A DNA stretch of 64,000 nt from Haliotispira sp965263485 (GTDB lineage Bacteria; Spirochaetota; Spirochaetia; SP-2023), in contig CBDHHO010000001.1 in assembly GCA_965263485.1 (NCBI GenBank), positions 62,001-126,000 of the forward strand, written 5' to 3'. Shown here piece by piece: positions 35,683-45,759 of the stretch (position 1 is its first letter; each line of letters begins with the position of its first letter). The notes under the pieces are model-generated. The model saw nothing but the letters and a program-made list of their open reading frames with translations. It made no database searches and was not told where the DNA came from. The translations under genes were made by a program, and so were the position numbers.

Positions 35683-38600
35683 TTGCGGGGGAACGTTTTG
35701 AGAGGGTCATGGAGGGGCTCATCGAGCTGCAGAAGCTGCGGCGGGAGCAGAGCGGAGGCCGGGTCTGGGAAGAGCAGACCCACCTGCGACGCCTGCTGCA
35801 CAGCGATTTGGACAACTACAAAGCACAGGGGCTGGGCGGAAGCATTTATGCCAAAGAAGAGTTTGGCGCCATGGGCCGTTCGGCCGGAGCCATGGGCAAG
35901 ATGTACCAGCGGCGTCTGGCTCTGGAAGGCGAGTTGCATCAGGCGCGGATTGGCGAGGCGAAGGCGGACTTGGAGCAGCGGCAGCGCAACTGGCAGGCCA
36001 TGATGGAGCGGGTACGGAGCCGGGGCATTACGGCGTGGGCCCGTGCGCTGGAGCGGCTGGAGCAAAAGCGGAGTGAATGGCTGGGGCGCATGAAGGACAA
36101 GAGCCGGAGCTACGCACAAAGCTGGGAAGAGAGGCGGGAGAATCTGGCCCGCAGGCAGCAGGCTTGGGCCGAAGAATTGCTAAGCCGGGCCCAAGAGGCG
36201 CAGCATGAGGCCTTGAGCGGGACAGCGGCCTTTGCCGGCATTGCCGGAGCTGAGGGGCAAAATGCTGTGCTTAGGCTTCCGAGCTTCAGTGGCGAGAGGC
36301 TGAGCGCCGAGGGCCTGATCAAAGAGTTGGGGCAGCTGCCGATGCTCGAACGCCTGAAGGGGCTCAACAGCGGCTTAGAACTGCGCGGGCTTCCGAGGTA
36401 CAGACGCGGAGTGCGGGCCGAGGCGCGGGAATTTTTCAAGAAGTTCCACGATGCGCAGACCGCCGAGCGCGAAGAACTGGGCAAAAAAATGCTGGCAATC
36501 CTGATTGTCAGGACGCAGGAGCTCTGGGCCAAACTGCTGGGCCAACTGGACCAAAACGTGGCCAAGACCAATCACAGCTATGCAAAGCGCTGGCAGAAAG
36601 TCTTTGGTTCGCAGGGCTGGGGCTACGATGCAGGGGGCAAAAACTACCACAAACAAGTCCTCTACTCGGCGACCATGTTTAACGTGGACAGCCGCGCCAC
36701 GCAAGTCTCGGCCTATGAATATTATCAGTGGCGGCGAGACAAAGAACTGGAGCACTACATACTGAAGCAGCAGGAAAGCCGCTTTTTGCGGAAACGCCTG
36801 CAGCGGGGGGCAACGGCGCTGGCCGGGGCGCGGATACTCGAAGCCCTGGGCAAAGAAATCGATAAAGACGAGCTGAACGCCTTGAATCGAGCGGGAATGC
36901 GCTTTTATCTGGGGGCGCAGCAGGGCCTGCTGGAGAAAGTGGGCAAGGCGATATTCAGCGAAATAGCAGCAGAAGAAGTCAACTGGATTGCGGGGAAAAA
37001 GAAAAGCGACTGGGGGGGAGGCTTTGCGCTGTGGACCCGGGACAAGGAAGAGGCCAAGCTCTCGGAAAAAGCGAGAAAGAAAGCAAAATGGGCCTACTAC
37101 CGGGCCCTAGAGAGCGACTGGGAGAGCAACGGACTATTTGAGAAGAGCGGTGCGGGCGAGACCGGGCGGCTTACCCGGGAGCTGCTGCGCTACCAGATGA
37201 TCCATGGCTTTGGGAATTCCCAGTTCGGCCTGAGCCCGAAGGAACGGGATTTGTGGCAGGCCGGGGAACACGACCTGATCCAGCCGCTGAGGCTGGGCTT
37301 CATCGAACAAATTGCGCACTCGATTATCATTGCCGTGGGGACAATGGGAATCGGCACCGCACTCAGCGCAGTCGATGCAATCAGCAAATTCGGAGCCACC
37401 GCTCTGACGACACTGGCGGGAACCGGCATGCAGGTTGGGGCCTCGTTTGTGAGCAGCGGCAGCAATCTGTGGGGGGGGGCCGACCCCTACCTTGAGGGGC
37501 AGAAATTGGCCAGCGCGCTGAGCAAGAGCGTTATCGCGGGAGGTCTGGGAGTTCTGAGTGCGGGGGCCGGGGAGATTTTAGGCGAAGGTCTGGTGGGCAA
37601 AGTGCTGGTTGACGGGGGCCTGGCGGCGGGGCGTTCGATGATAGGCGGGGCGTTGAGCAGTGCGGTCCTGGGCGAGGCGCTGGACGGCAAGGGTCTGTTA
37701 CTCAATGCAGCATTTGCGGGCCTTGGGGGAGGAATTGCGTCCGGTCTGGGGCAGATGGAGGGTCTGGGCTCTCTGGGGGAGGATATGCTCAATTCGGGGG
37801 TCCACTTTGGACTGGACACCGGCAAGGCGGCGTTGATGGCACTGGACGGGGACGGCAATTTTGACGATACTCAGTTTCTGGCGGATTGGGGGGGCAGTTT
37901 TGCCGGCAATGGTTTCAGCGCGCTGGGCAGTCTGGCCAGTTATGGAGTTCGAGGCGGGCTGAACGACTACAGCAACCAGCGGGCCAGCGACGCGGCAGAG
38001 AAGATGAAGGAGAGCTATACCGCAACGCAGAGCCTTTCAAAAACCGGACTGAGCGATGACTTGATGGATCGTCTGGGCGGAGTGGGAGGAATCTTCGACA
38101 GCTTCGGGCTGCTTACGGAAAGCATGGTTCGGGGAGCGGCACTGGGCAGAGCCCAGACGCTGGACGGCGTAGGCTTTGGAGTAGGGCTTGGCCAGAGTAT
38201 CGGGGGATTTGTGGCTATGGGTCAGTCTGTGGACAGCATCGACAGTACGGCGAGCCTTTACGAGAACGGGAGAATCATCAAAGGCTACCAGGCAGGCCCC
38301 AACGTGGTAGACGGGAGTTATCAGGCCATGCTGAACGCTTACAGCAACGCCAAATACAACCGCCGTATGAGCCGTGCCGACCGCTTTGCGATGCTGCGGG
38401 AGTTGAGGGAGCGGAAAATAGAGTTCACCAACAACAAGGCCAAACTCGCATCAGATTCCAAAACAGGCCAACTCGGAACGGCCCGCACCGAAGGCACTAT
38501 TTCGTATCTGAATGCCAATAAATTATTGAGCAGTGATATAGGCAAACAACTGCACATTGCCACGGTACTGTCCCACGAGAGTGCCCGGGACGGCAGAGAC

Positions 38601-39506
38601 AGCCCCAACCAACAGTCCGAAACTCGGGAATCGGTGCGGGCCCACTGGAGATATCAAGATGTACTCGCAAGGGGCCGCCATGGTAGGGCCTATGTGGGGG
38701 CTCTGGATAGGGATCAGGCCTTGGACTTTGTGGTTGGACAAGCGTATCAAAGTGGAAAGATTGGTCAGGAAGAGATGGAAGCATATGTTGACGTAACCTA
38801 TGATAGTAGTGCGGATTATTTAGTGATGTTTCAAACTAGAGATGTTGATTCATGGTATGTTATTGGAACTCCACAACACGGTTTTTCCGTATTGATACCT
38901 GACAATCAGGATGATTTTGATTTTAGCGAAGCAGCAAGAGAGCGCGATCCTCGTATTTTCGAATTACTTGATGAAAATGGCGAAGGAACGGGAAGATTTG
39001 GGTTTGTTTTGAGTGCTGCATTTGATAAGTTCAGACTAAAAAACCGAGGAAGAGCAGCAGAAAAAACTCGTACAAGGGATTTTCAAGATTTTATTAACGG
39101 AAACACTCATGGAAACTGGTTTATACAACCACCTAAAGGATTGAGTGATACAGAATTTATTCGGAATATACTGAGAGGTGATAATTACTATGCATTACGT
39201 AAGTCTCCTTTCTATGACATCCCTGCGGCGAATGCAGGTGGCTGGGGAGAATATCAAGGTGGGGATACTGAGAATAAATATAATTCCAATGGAATTCAAA
39301 GAGGGCTGTTAAGTAGCCAAGGAGCTGTTGTTCCAGAATTACCCAATGATAGGTTTAGTGACGGCAATCAAGTCTTTGTCGCACCTCTGTATAATGACCC
39401 TGTCCCGAACAGATATTTTGATCGAATTATTGGACCAATAAAACCTGACCGTAATGCAGATCCTCGATACAGCGATAGACTGGCACCATTTTTATTACCT
39501 TGGTAA
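35613..39506 (+). CDS. Longest toxin cassette: core with T3 tip, N-terminus fused to antisense IS
   Basis: This is a 1297-aa frame from GTG 35613. Residues 1-24 are antisense to the IS5 transposase, so the native start is gone. Residues 25-330 are highly charged and helical ('RRLALEGELHQARIG', 'QRQRNWQAMMERVRSRG'). 'MFNVDSRATQVSAYEYYQW' is at ~355. A Gly/Ala-rich hydrophobic stretch (~569-715) may cross or insert into a membrane. The class A branch starts at ~777, the anchor 'ALGRAQTLDG' is at ~843 and 'TVLSHESARDG' near 980. The T3 tip (~1055-1297) has 'FSVLIPDNQDDFDFSEAA', 'KYNSNGIQRG' and 'YNDPVPNRYF'. The core recalls very long TIGR04388-type spirochaete proteins. Confidence 0.75.
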   Translation: MQFYLSFSKKFMELKKKRLLEIEVAGERFERVMEGLIELQKLRREQSGGRVWEEQTHLRRLLHSDLDNYKAQGLGGSIYAKEEFGAMGRSAGAMGKMYQRRLALEGELHQARIGEAKADLEQRQRNWQAMMERVRSRGITAWARALERLEQKRSEWLGRMKDKSRSYAQSWEERRENLARRQQAWAEELLSRAQEAQHEALSGTAAFAGIAGAEGQNAVLRLPSFSGERLSAEGLIKELGQLPMLERLKGLNSGLELRGLPRYRRGVRAEAREFFKKFHDAQTAEREELGKKMLAILIVRTQELWAKLLGQLDQNVAKTNHSYAKRWQKVFGSQGWGYDAGGKNYHKQVLYSATMFNVDSRATQVSAYEYYQWRRDKELEHYILKQQESRFLRKRLQRGATALAGARILEALGKEIDKDELNALNRAGMRFYLGAQQGLLEKVGKAIFSEIAAEEVNWIAGKKKSDWGGGFALWTRDKEEAKLSEKARKKAKWAYYRALESDWESNGLFEKSGAGETGRLTRELLRYQMIHGFGNSQFGLSPKERDLWQAGEHDLIQPLRLGFIEQIAHSIIIAVGTMGIGTALSAVDAISKFGATALTTLAGTGMQVGASFVSSGSNLWGGADPYLEGQKLASALSKSVIAGGLGVLSAGAGEILGEGLVGKVLVDGGLAAGRSMIGGALSSAVLGEALDGKGLLLNAAFAGLGGGIASGLGQMEGLGSLGEDMLNSGVHFGLDTGKAALMALDGDGNFDDTQFLADWGGSFAGNGFSALGSLASYGVRGGLNDYSNQRASDAAEKMKESYTATQSLSKTGLSDDLMDRLGGVGGIFDSFGLLTESMVRGAALGRAQTLDGVGFGVGLGQSIGGFVAMGQSVDSIDSTASLYENGRIIKGYQAGPNVVDGSYQAMLNAYSNAKYNRRMSRADRFAMLRELRERKIEFTNNKAKLASDSKTGQLGTARTEGTISYLNANKLLSSDIGKQLHIATVLSHESARDGRDSPNQQSETRESVRAHWRYQDVLARGRHGRAYVGALDRDQALDFVVGQAYQSGKIGQEEMEAYVDVTYDSSADYLVMFQTRDVDSWYVIGTPQHGFSVLIPDNQDDFDFSEAARERDPRIFELLDENGEGTGRFGFVLSAAFDKFRLKNRGRAAEKTRTRDFQDFINGNTHGNWFIQPPKGLSDTEFIRNILRGDNYYALRKSPFYDIPAANAGGWGEYQGGDTENKYNSNGIQRGLLSSQGAVVPELPNDRFSDGNQVFVAPLYNDPVPNRYFDRIIGPIKPDRNADPRYSDRLAPFLLPW

Positions 39507-39511
39507 ATTTT

Positions 39512-40000
39512 ATGGCTACTAGAATTCTAATAACATTTTTCTGTATAATATTTCATGCAAGTGTATTTGTATATGATTATTTATTTTCATCATACAATAA
39601 TCTATTCGGATATACTTATCTAATGATTCATATGTATTTTATAGTGATATCTATATTGTTAATAGGTATCACTATTAGTGTAATATCAACTATACAAATT
39701 GGAATATATAGTATATTTTATATTTTTTTTATATTCATATCAATATTTTCAATAACATTTGGATTATTTGATTTTATAATTGAGAATAGGACGGTATTAT
39801 TATTTTATCCTATAATAATAATCTTTTTGATATACGAATCTATTAGGTACTATCAATACATAAATTTGCATAATAAAAATAATTCTGTATATAAAAATAT
39901 AAATATAGGGATAGCTATATATTTATACATAATAATATTTTCTTATGTATTAGTTCACCTAATAGTTTCCATCTTTATGAGCAACTATGGATTGAATTAA
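39512..40000 (+). CDS. Polytopic membrane protein, putative immunity to T3 tip
   Basis: This ~162-aa, AT-rich protein has five or six hydrophobic segments, rich in Ile and Tyr. ATG 39512 is preferred, since TTG 39500 overlaps the toxin stop. Its similarity to other T3 partners is only in general topology. The function is inferred from its place 5 nt after the toxin. Confidence 0.65.
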   Translation: MATRILITFFCIIFHASVFVYDYLFSSYNNLFGYTYLMIHMYFIVISILLIGITISVISTIQIGIYSIFYIFFIFISIFSITFGLFDFIIENRTVLLFYPIIIIFLIYESIRYYQYINLHNKNNSVYKNINIGIAIYLYIIIFSYVLVHLIVSIFMSNYGLN

Positions 40001-40036
40001 GAATGTGAGATAAATTTAAAAATATGGGCGGAAAGC

Positions 40037-41398
40037 ATGGTTCGGGGAGCGGCACTGGGCAGAGCCCAGACGCTGGACGGCGTAGGCTTTGGAGTAGGGC
40101 TTGGCCAGAGTATCGGGGGATTTGTGGCTATGGGTCAGTCTGTGGACAGCATCGACAGTACGGCGAGCCTTTACGAGAACGGGAGAATCATCAAAGGCTA
40201 CCAGGCAGGCCCCAACGTGGTAGACGGGAGTTATCAGGCCATGCTGAACGCTTACAGCAATGCCAAATACAACAGGCAAATGAGACCCGCTGATCGAGCC
40301 GCCCTGCGTGAGCAACTGGAGCGGAAGATGGTGTTTACTGACCGTATTCAGTTTCGCGATAAAAACAGCAATAATGTCCATTACAAAGCCTTTACTACTG
40401 AAAACAATGGCGAAGCCCTCAGTGTTTTCAATGCAAACTTGCTGAACAACGACATCGGCAAGCAACTCGACATTGCCACAGTACTGCAGCACGAAGGCCA
40501 TCGCAACGGCCGCAGCAGCCGAGGGCCACCCAGTGTAGCAGACCGAAGAGAGACCCGAAACGCAGTAGAAAGCCACTGGCGCTATCAACAGATGCTGTCA
40601 AACAGCCGCCACGGAAGAGCCTATATCGGGGCCTTAGATGAGGAAAGTTACAACGACTACCAAAAAGGCCAAGATTATTTGGCCGACCGTATTAACGAGG
40701 AGGAAGCACATCGTTATGTAGATCAAAATTACAGCAGTCAGGCAGATGGTTGGATTGAAAGTGGTTGGGATGCTTTATCTTTAGCCACAGGCATTGGCTC
40801 GTTAATATATAACATCAAAAAAGGAAACTACGTCAGGGTTGCAATAGATACGGTAGGTGCTCTGGCAGATGGTGCTGCGCTGCTTTTGCCTTTAGTTCCC
40901 GGTGGAGCTGGAATAGCCATCAAGACTGCTCGTGGTGTGGGAGCTGCCGCATCTATCACAGATGGCACTTTGAACACCAAAGATGGGATTAAAGATGGTG
41001 ATTATATACAAGCAGGCTTGGGTGCTGTACAAATTGTGTCTGGAGGGATGCAATCTAAGAATCTTGGGAAGTGGACAATTCAGAAAAAGATCCAAAAGAC
41101 AAATAATCCTCTTGCGGGAAAAACAAGGATAGCATCTGCCAACAAAATAGATGCAATGCATAATTTTAATGATATTATTGATAATTACTCAAGATATGCA
41201 AAAAGATTCAATATACCAACAAAAATTGAAGGCGGTAAGGTTGATCGCATCTCTGAGCTTTACCAAATTCAAGGCAGCCTTAATGGTAAGGATGGAATTT
41301 TTGAATGGATTATAGATCAAGGCAGTGTTACCCATCGACGTTTTATTCCTAAAGGGGAAATAACAGGATATCCAAACCAGAAAACAATAAGGTGGTAG
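40037..41398 (+). CDS. Toxin cassette: class A core with T8 tip
   Basis: This 453-aa cassette enters at 'SMVRGAALGRAQTLDG' (homology from 40029). The central part matches 6444-8969 closely, including 'TVLQHEGHRNG' and the pre-tip 'LPLVPGGAGIAIKTARG'. After 'GTLNTKDGI' the two diverge. The last ~90 residues ('MHNFNDIIDNYSRYAKRF', 'LYQIQGSLNGKDGIFEWIID', 'VTHRRFIPKGEITG') match a C-terminal tip I recall from many RHS and filamentous toxins, with unknown biochemistry. The partner ATG lies 5 nt after the stop. Confidence 0.75.
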   Translation: MVRGAALGRAQTLDGVGFGVGLGQSIGGFVAMGQSVDSIDSTASLYENGRIIKGYQAGPNVVDGSYQAMLNAYSNAKYNRQMRPADRAALREQLERKMVFTDRIQFRDKNSNNVHYKAFTTENNGEALSVFNANLLNNDIGKQLDIATVLQHEGHRNGRSSRGPPSVADRRETRNAVESHWRYQQMLSNSRHGRAYIGALDEESYNDYQKGQDYLADRINEEEAHRYVDQNYSSQADGWIESGWDALSLATGIGSLIYNIKKGNYVRVAIDTVGALADGAALLLPLVPGGAGIAIKTARGVGAAASITDGTLNTKDGIKDGDYIQAGLGAVQIVSGGMQSKNLGKWTIQKKIQKTNNPLAGKTRIASANKIDAMHNFNDIIDNYSRYAKRFNIPTKIEGGKVDRISELYQIQGSLNGKDGIFEWIIDQGSVTHRRFIPKGEITGYPNQKTIRW

Positions 41399-41403
41399 AT
41401 GAT

Positions 41404-41874
41404 ATGGAACCTATTGAAATATTACACAAAAAAAATATTTTAGATTGGATGACTTTATTATTAGGATTACAAAAAGGATGGGTCAATAATTTTGATATCT
41501 CAAACTATGCTATAGAAATATTATCGGGCGATATAGATGGGTTAGATGAGAATATTGCAATGTTAGCTGAGGCTAGAAAAATGCATAAAATAGATATACA
41601 AGAGCTAATATTAGAGATTTCTTCTTTAAATATAGCCAATGTAAATCCTAATATTAAGTGGAGATATGCGCTATTGCTATCATTAGACCAATCCAATATA
41701 TCTGAAAAAGCGAAAATCAATAAACTACAAGAATTATATGCCGATTTTGAATATCCAGAAGATATGGAATCATGTAGCATTTATTCTCAAGATAATTTAG
41801 ATCCTTTATCTTCAATGAGATTATTAATCAATGATTTAGAACGAAAAATAGAGCTAGATAAAAGCATTGTATAG
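41404..41874 (+). CDS. DUF2247-like protein, putative immunity to T8
   Basis: This 156-aa soluble, all-helical protein is acidic. 'DWMTLLLGLQKGWVNNFDIS', 'YAIEILSGD' and 'ILEISSL' fit the DUF2247 family as I remember it. ATG 41404 is chosen because AAGGTGG lies ~8 nt upstream; GTG at 41392 overlaps the toxin stop. DUF2247 proteins often occur beside polymorphic toxins, supporting a cytosolic immunity role. Confidence 0.75.
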   Translation: MEPIEILHKKNILDWMTLLLGLQKGWVNNFDISNYAIEILSGDIDGLDENIAMLAEARKMHKIDIQELILEISSLNIANVNPNIKWRYALLLSLDQSNISEKAKINKLQELYADFEYPEDMESCSIYSQDNLDPLSSMRLLINDLERKIELDKSIV

Positions 41875-41883
41875 TAAGAAAGC

Positions 41884-43545
41884 ATGGTTCGGGGAGCGGC
41901 ACTGGGCCGGGCACAGACGCTGGACGGTGTGGCCATCGGGCAAATGCTGGGGAACGGGCTCTACAATATCGGCATGGCCAGTGCTGCCTACCGCAAGCTG
42001 GACAGCAGCCTCGACCGCGCCGAAGAATGGGCCAAAAGACAGGGCGGAGCAGACGTGGGAGAGATAGTGGACCAGCAATTTTATCTGGAAAGCTCCATTA
42101 CCTCGGGACGCTACAGCGGGAGCACCTTGAAGATGCTCCAAGACATGAGGGGGCAAAGGCTGCGCTTTGCCAGTCGGGGCAGCGCAGTCGGCGCGGACGG
42201 CGAAACGCTGGCCCGGGGCTTCACCGCAGCAGATGGCAGGCGCTACCTGAGCACAGATCAGAAAGGCAGTCTGCAACAGCAACTCGCAGGCTTGGTCACG
42301 CGAGCGCATGAGCGCGAGCGCAACGGCCTCAAAGACGGGGCTTGGGGCCAGACCGTTGAAGGATTCCGGGCGGTAGTGACCCACGCGGGCATGGGCTCGA
42401 TGCTGGACGGGCAGTTTGGCAGCATGTACGGCCGAAGTTGGCAGAGCCCCCTGCTGCGGGATGAAATATCGTCATACAGGCGGGGCGATATGCGGGCTCT
42501 GCTGGGTTCTACGGTGAATAATTATGATCACAGTGGAGAAAACTGGAAAATCGTCGACGGCAAAATAACCGATGACGGAAACTTCAACTTATACGCCGAA
42601 GACGGCAGCCTGATACTCAGTGAATCGCAGCTCAATAATCTTTTGAAAACATCACATGGAAGATATATACTGAATAAAACCATCCAGGAACACGGAGGAA
42701 GTGAGAGCCAGGAAGTACTGTACCTGATGCAGGAAGGCAACCAGCGCATGAGAGAGGACGTAACCCAGGACAACAGCCCACTGGGAAAGGCCTTACAAGC
42801 GGCCTACGCCGATGGAGAAATGAGCTATCAAGAGGCCCGGAACATTCTAAAAAACCACCGGGATGCCCTGAACGAAGAAAGCATTATCAAAAACACCGGA
42901 GTCCACTGGGGCCTGCGCACGGTATTAAATAACAATGATCAGCTCCGAGCTATGCAATCTGAGATATTCCGCCAGTTATACGGGGATACCCCAATAGATG
43001 AGCGCACTATTGCGAATGCCGCAAAAGAAATTACTCTTAATATTAATGGGGCTGATGTTAAGTTTACAAAACAATCCGAAAAGGGAACAGCATATCATAA
43101 CCTGGAAGAGAATGTGAAACTGGTGGGTGATGATGGGACGGAGATTGTCATTAATCGAAATAATGGAAAGCTTGAAATGCTTCCCAGATACCGGGGGACA
43201 TTTAATTTTGATCCATCTACTGGATGGTCTCGAAAGAATTGGGGATTTAACATGCTAAATCCATTCTATAAAGACCATGGAGATTTGGATATGTTGCCTT
43301 ATTATGTATTGGGTAATGATCGCTTGGACGACACCTCGGTTGGTCAAAGATATGACCCTACGCAACTCTACGATAATTCAGATCAGGAGCCTGTAAACTT
43401 TTCTTCAAAAGGTTCTCCAATAGGATATCCTATTAATAATTATAAATCCTATATATATCCTCATCAAAGTAGTGAAAAATATAATGAATACAATAGAAAA
43501 ATAGATCTCATGATATATCAGGGTATATATTATGGAAACTATTAA
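41884..43545 (+). CDS. Toxin cassette: class B core with T2 tip, allele 3
   Basis: This 553-aa cassette enters at 'SMVRGAALGRAQTLDG' (41877) but then carries the class B module rather than class A. From there to 'GTFNFDPS' it is nearly identical to 3280-4570. The tip block 'NPFYKDHGDLDMLPYY' is conserved, while the last ~55 residues ('DPTQLYDNSDQEPVNFSS' onward) are private to this allele. It overlaps its immunity gene by 14 nt. Confidence 0.75.
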   Translation: MVRGAALGRAQTLDGVAIGQMLGNGLYNIGMASAAYRKLDSSLDRAEEWAKRQGGADVGEIVDQQFYLESSITSGRYSGSTLKMLQDMRGQRLRFASRGSAVGADGETLARGFTAADGRRYLSTDQKGSLQQQLAGLVTRAHERERNGLKDGAWGQTVEGFRAVVTHAGMGSMLDGQFGSMYGRSWQSPLLRDEISSYRRGDMRALLGSTVNNYDHSGENWKIVDGKITDDGNFNLYAEDGSLILSESQLNNLLKTSHGRYILNKTIQEHGGSESQEVLYLMQEGNQRMREDVTQDNSPLGKALQAAYADGEMSYQEARNILKNHRDALNEESIIKNTGVHWGLRTVLNNNDQLRAMQSEIFRQLYGDTPIDERTIANAAKEITLNINGADVKFTKQSEKGTAYHNLEENVKLVGDDGTEIVINRNNGKLEMLPRYRGTFNFDPSTGWSRKNWGFNMLNPFYKDHGDLDMLPYYVLGNDRLDDTSVGQRYDPTQLYDNSDQEPVNFSSKGSPIGYPINNYKSYIYPHQSSEKYNEYNRKIDLMIYQGIYYGNY

Positions 43546-44002
43546 ATTTTTTGGTAAGGTTATTTTTCTGAATATAATCCCATTGTTCCTATATTTAATC
43601 CTATTAGTGCTTATTGGTAGATTAATAAATTTAGATGATGTGTATTATTTGGGGATAGTTACAGGGATAATAATAGGGATAGTCACAATAATTATTACAG
43701 GGATATTGACGGGAATATTGACAGGAATATTTATAGGGTTAATCACAGGTCAAAGTTCAAATTCTGGATTTTTATTTGATTCTTTTTTCTCTGGTTATAA
43801 ATTCGACTTATTAATAATTTTTATGGTACTAATATTACTTTTGTCTATTGGGTATAATAATTATAAAATTCGCTATAGTGCTAAAAATAAAATAAGAAAA
43901 AGGTATTTATATATCCTAATTGCTGTACATAATGGAGTGTATTTATTTTGTTTTTGGTACATATTTGCTGAATGGCTCGGTCCAATGATGCCAGGATTCT
44001 GA
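43532..44002 (+). CDS. T2-family immunity membrane protein, allele 3
   Basis: This 156-aa protein has 'IKFFGKVIFLNIIPLF' at the start, a Gly-zipper segment of repeated 'GIIIG/GILTG' units (~45-75), and the conserved 'AVHNGVYLFCFWYIF' end. It overlaps the toxin end, so translational coupling is likely. Homologues lie at 5850 and 27063. Confidence 0.75.
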   Translation: METIKFFGKVIFLNIIPLFLYLILLVLIGRLINLDDVYYLGIVTGIIIGIVTIIITGILTGILTGIFIGLITGQSSNSGFLFDSFFSGYKFDLLIIFMVLILLLSIGYNNYKIRYSAKNKIRKRYLYILIAVHNGVYLFCFWYIFAEWLGPMMPGF

Positions 44003-44029
44003 GCTATTTAAGAGATAAAGGGTAAGGCC

Positions 44030-45318
44030 GTGGGAGGAATCTTCGACAGCTTCGGGCTGCTTACGGAAAGCATGGTTCGGGGAGCGGCACTGGGCCGGGC
44101 CCAGACGCTGGACGGCGTAGGCTTTGGAGTAGGGCTTGGCCAGAGTATCGGGGGATTTGTGGCTATGGGTCAGTCTGTGGACAGCATCGACAGTACGGCG
44201 AGCCTTTACGAGAACGGGAGAATCATCAAAGGCTACCAGGCAGGCCCCAACGTGGTAGACGGGAGTTATCAGGCCATGCTGAACGCTTACAGCAACGCCA
44301 AATACAACCGCCGTATGAGCCCCGCCGACCGCTTTGCGATGCTGCGGGAGTTGAGGGAGCGGAAAATAGAGTTTACCAACAACAAGGCCAAACTCGCATC
44401 AGATTCCAAAACAGGCAACTCGGAACGGCCCGCACCGAAGGCACTATTTCGTATCTGAATGCCAATGAATTATTGAGCAGTGATATAGGCAAACAACTGC
44501 ACATTGCCACGGTACTGTCCCACGAGAGTGCCCGGGACGGCAGAGACAGCCCCAACCAACAGTCCGAAACTCGGGAATCGGTGCGGGCCCACTGGAGATA
44601 TCAAGATGTACTCGCAAGGGGCCGCCATGGTAGGGCCTATGTGGGGGCTCTGGATCGGGATCAGGCCTTGGACTTTGTGGTTGGGAGACTTTACGAGAAG
44701 GAATTTCTCGGAGATGAAGCCGCAGATGCCTATGCGGATCAGTTTTATAACAGCGAACAAGATAATTGGTCGGTTTTATTTGCTTCGGCAGGAGTTAGTG
44801 GAGGAGCTGCAGTTGGAGGTACCACAGAAACTGGTCTTGTATTTAGTTACGATCCTGAAACAAAAAATTTTCAGGTAGGATCATATGAAACAGTAGGAGG
44901 GGGTGCTTATATTGGTGTTGGTGTGGCACCAAATGTAGGTTTCACAATATTGCCTAATGCTAATACAATAAATGATATAAGGGGATTAGGTTTTGTTTCA
45001 GGTATGTCATTAGATATAGGGCCATTGAGTATTGGGGCTGATTTTACTATGTCATTAAGTGATGTTAAAAATATGGGAGGAGGTGGGAGTCTCAGTCCAA
45101 AAATTGGACTGACCCCATTTAGCGTAAATATCTTTCTTACAAAAACATTTGCTCAGTTACAAGGCGAAGACAGAGATTGGCGATCTGCATTATCTCAAGC
45201 CGCTGGCCAAGATCCTTCTATTGCAGAGAGGCAAAAAGAATACGAGCAAAAAATCCAGGATGTACTTTCTCGCTTGGCTACGGAACCAACTTATGAAGAA
45301 AGTAATGAATATAAATAA
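44030..45318 (+). pseudogene. Toxin cassette with T4 tip, broken by a 1-nt deletion
   Basis: The frame runs from GTG 44030 through 'GGIFDSFGLLTESM' and the anchor to 'ASDSKTG'. At ~44416 one C is missing compared with all other copies (AACAGGCAACTC versus AACAGGCCAACTC), so this frame ends at 44458. The downstream part stays open (44473-45318, 281 aa) and carries 'VLSHESARDG' and a T4 tip nearly identical to 10672-11646 apart from one patch. If only the second half were translated, it would still hold the whole tip. Confidence 0.8.
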
Positions 45319-45338
45319 TATTAAAGGAAATTAGTATT

Positions 45339-45740
45339 ATGTATATTGCATTTCTAATTTTATACGGTATATTATTTATATTTGGCTTTATAACGACTGT
45401 GATTCGGAAGACGGACTATGGCAGGAGGTTAATAGCTCTATTGCCGGTCCTATCGTCCTTGGGTTATAATGAATTAGCTAAGAAGTGTCAACATCATGCA
45501 GATAAATATAGAAACTACCATCCAAAGCATTTTGATACAGAAGGATGGAAAGATGCTATAGAGATAAAAAAAGATATATATAAAATTAAGATTAATAAAG
45601 ATAATGAAAAATATACATTGGTTAGCAGGTATCAATTGATTATTAAATTATATAGATTGGGAATATTTTCTATTTTTCTCGGCTATGGATTCTTTATATT
45701 AAGTGGAATATTTATGTTTATTAGTCAGACTGGTGGGTAA
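45339..45740 (+). CDS. T4-family immunity-like membrane protein, allele 2
   Basis: This 133-aa homologue of 11667-12065 has the same two terminal membrane segments and the central 'LGYNELAKKCQHHADKYRNY'. The two differ at many positions although the neighbouring DNA is almost the same, which suggests selection on specificity. AAAGGAA precedes the ATG. Confidence 0.7.
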   Translation: MYIAFLILYGILFIFGFITTVIRKTDYGRRLIALLPVLSSLGYNELAKKCQHHADKYRNYHPKHFDTEGWKDAIEIKKDIYKIKINKDNEKYTLVSRYQLIIKLYRLGIFSIFLGYGFFILSGIFMFISQTGG

Positions 45741-45759
45741 TTTATTTTCAGGGAAAATA

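Noticed and set aside
35370..36119. 249-aa minus-strand frame spanning the IS5 remnant and toxin core
   Set aside because: Only its last part (below ~35682) is transposase; the rest is antisense to the toxin core.
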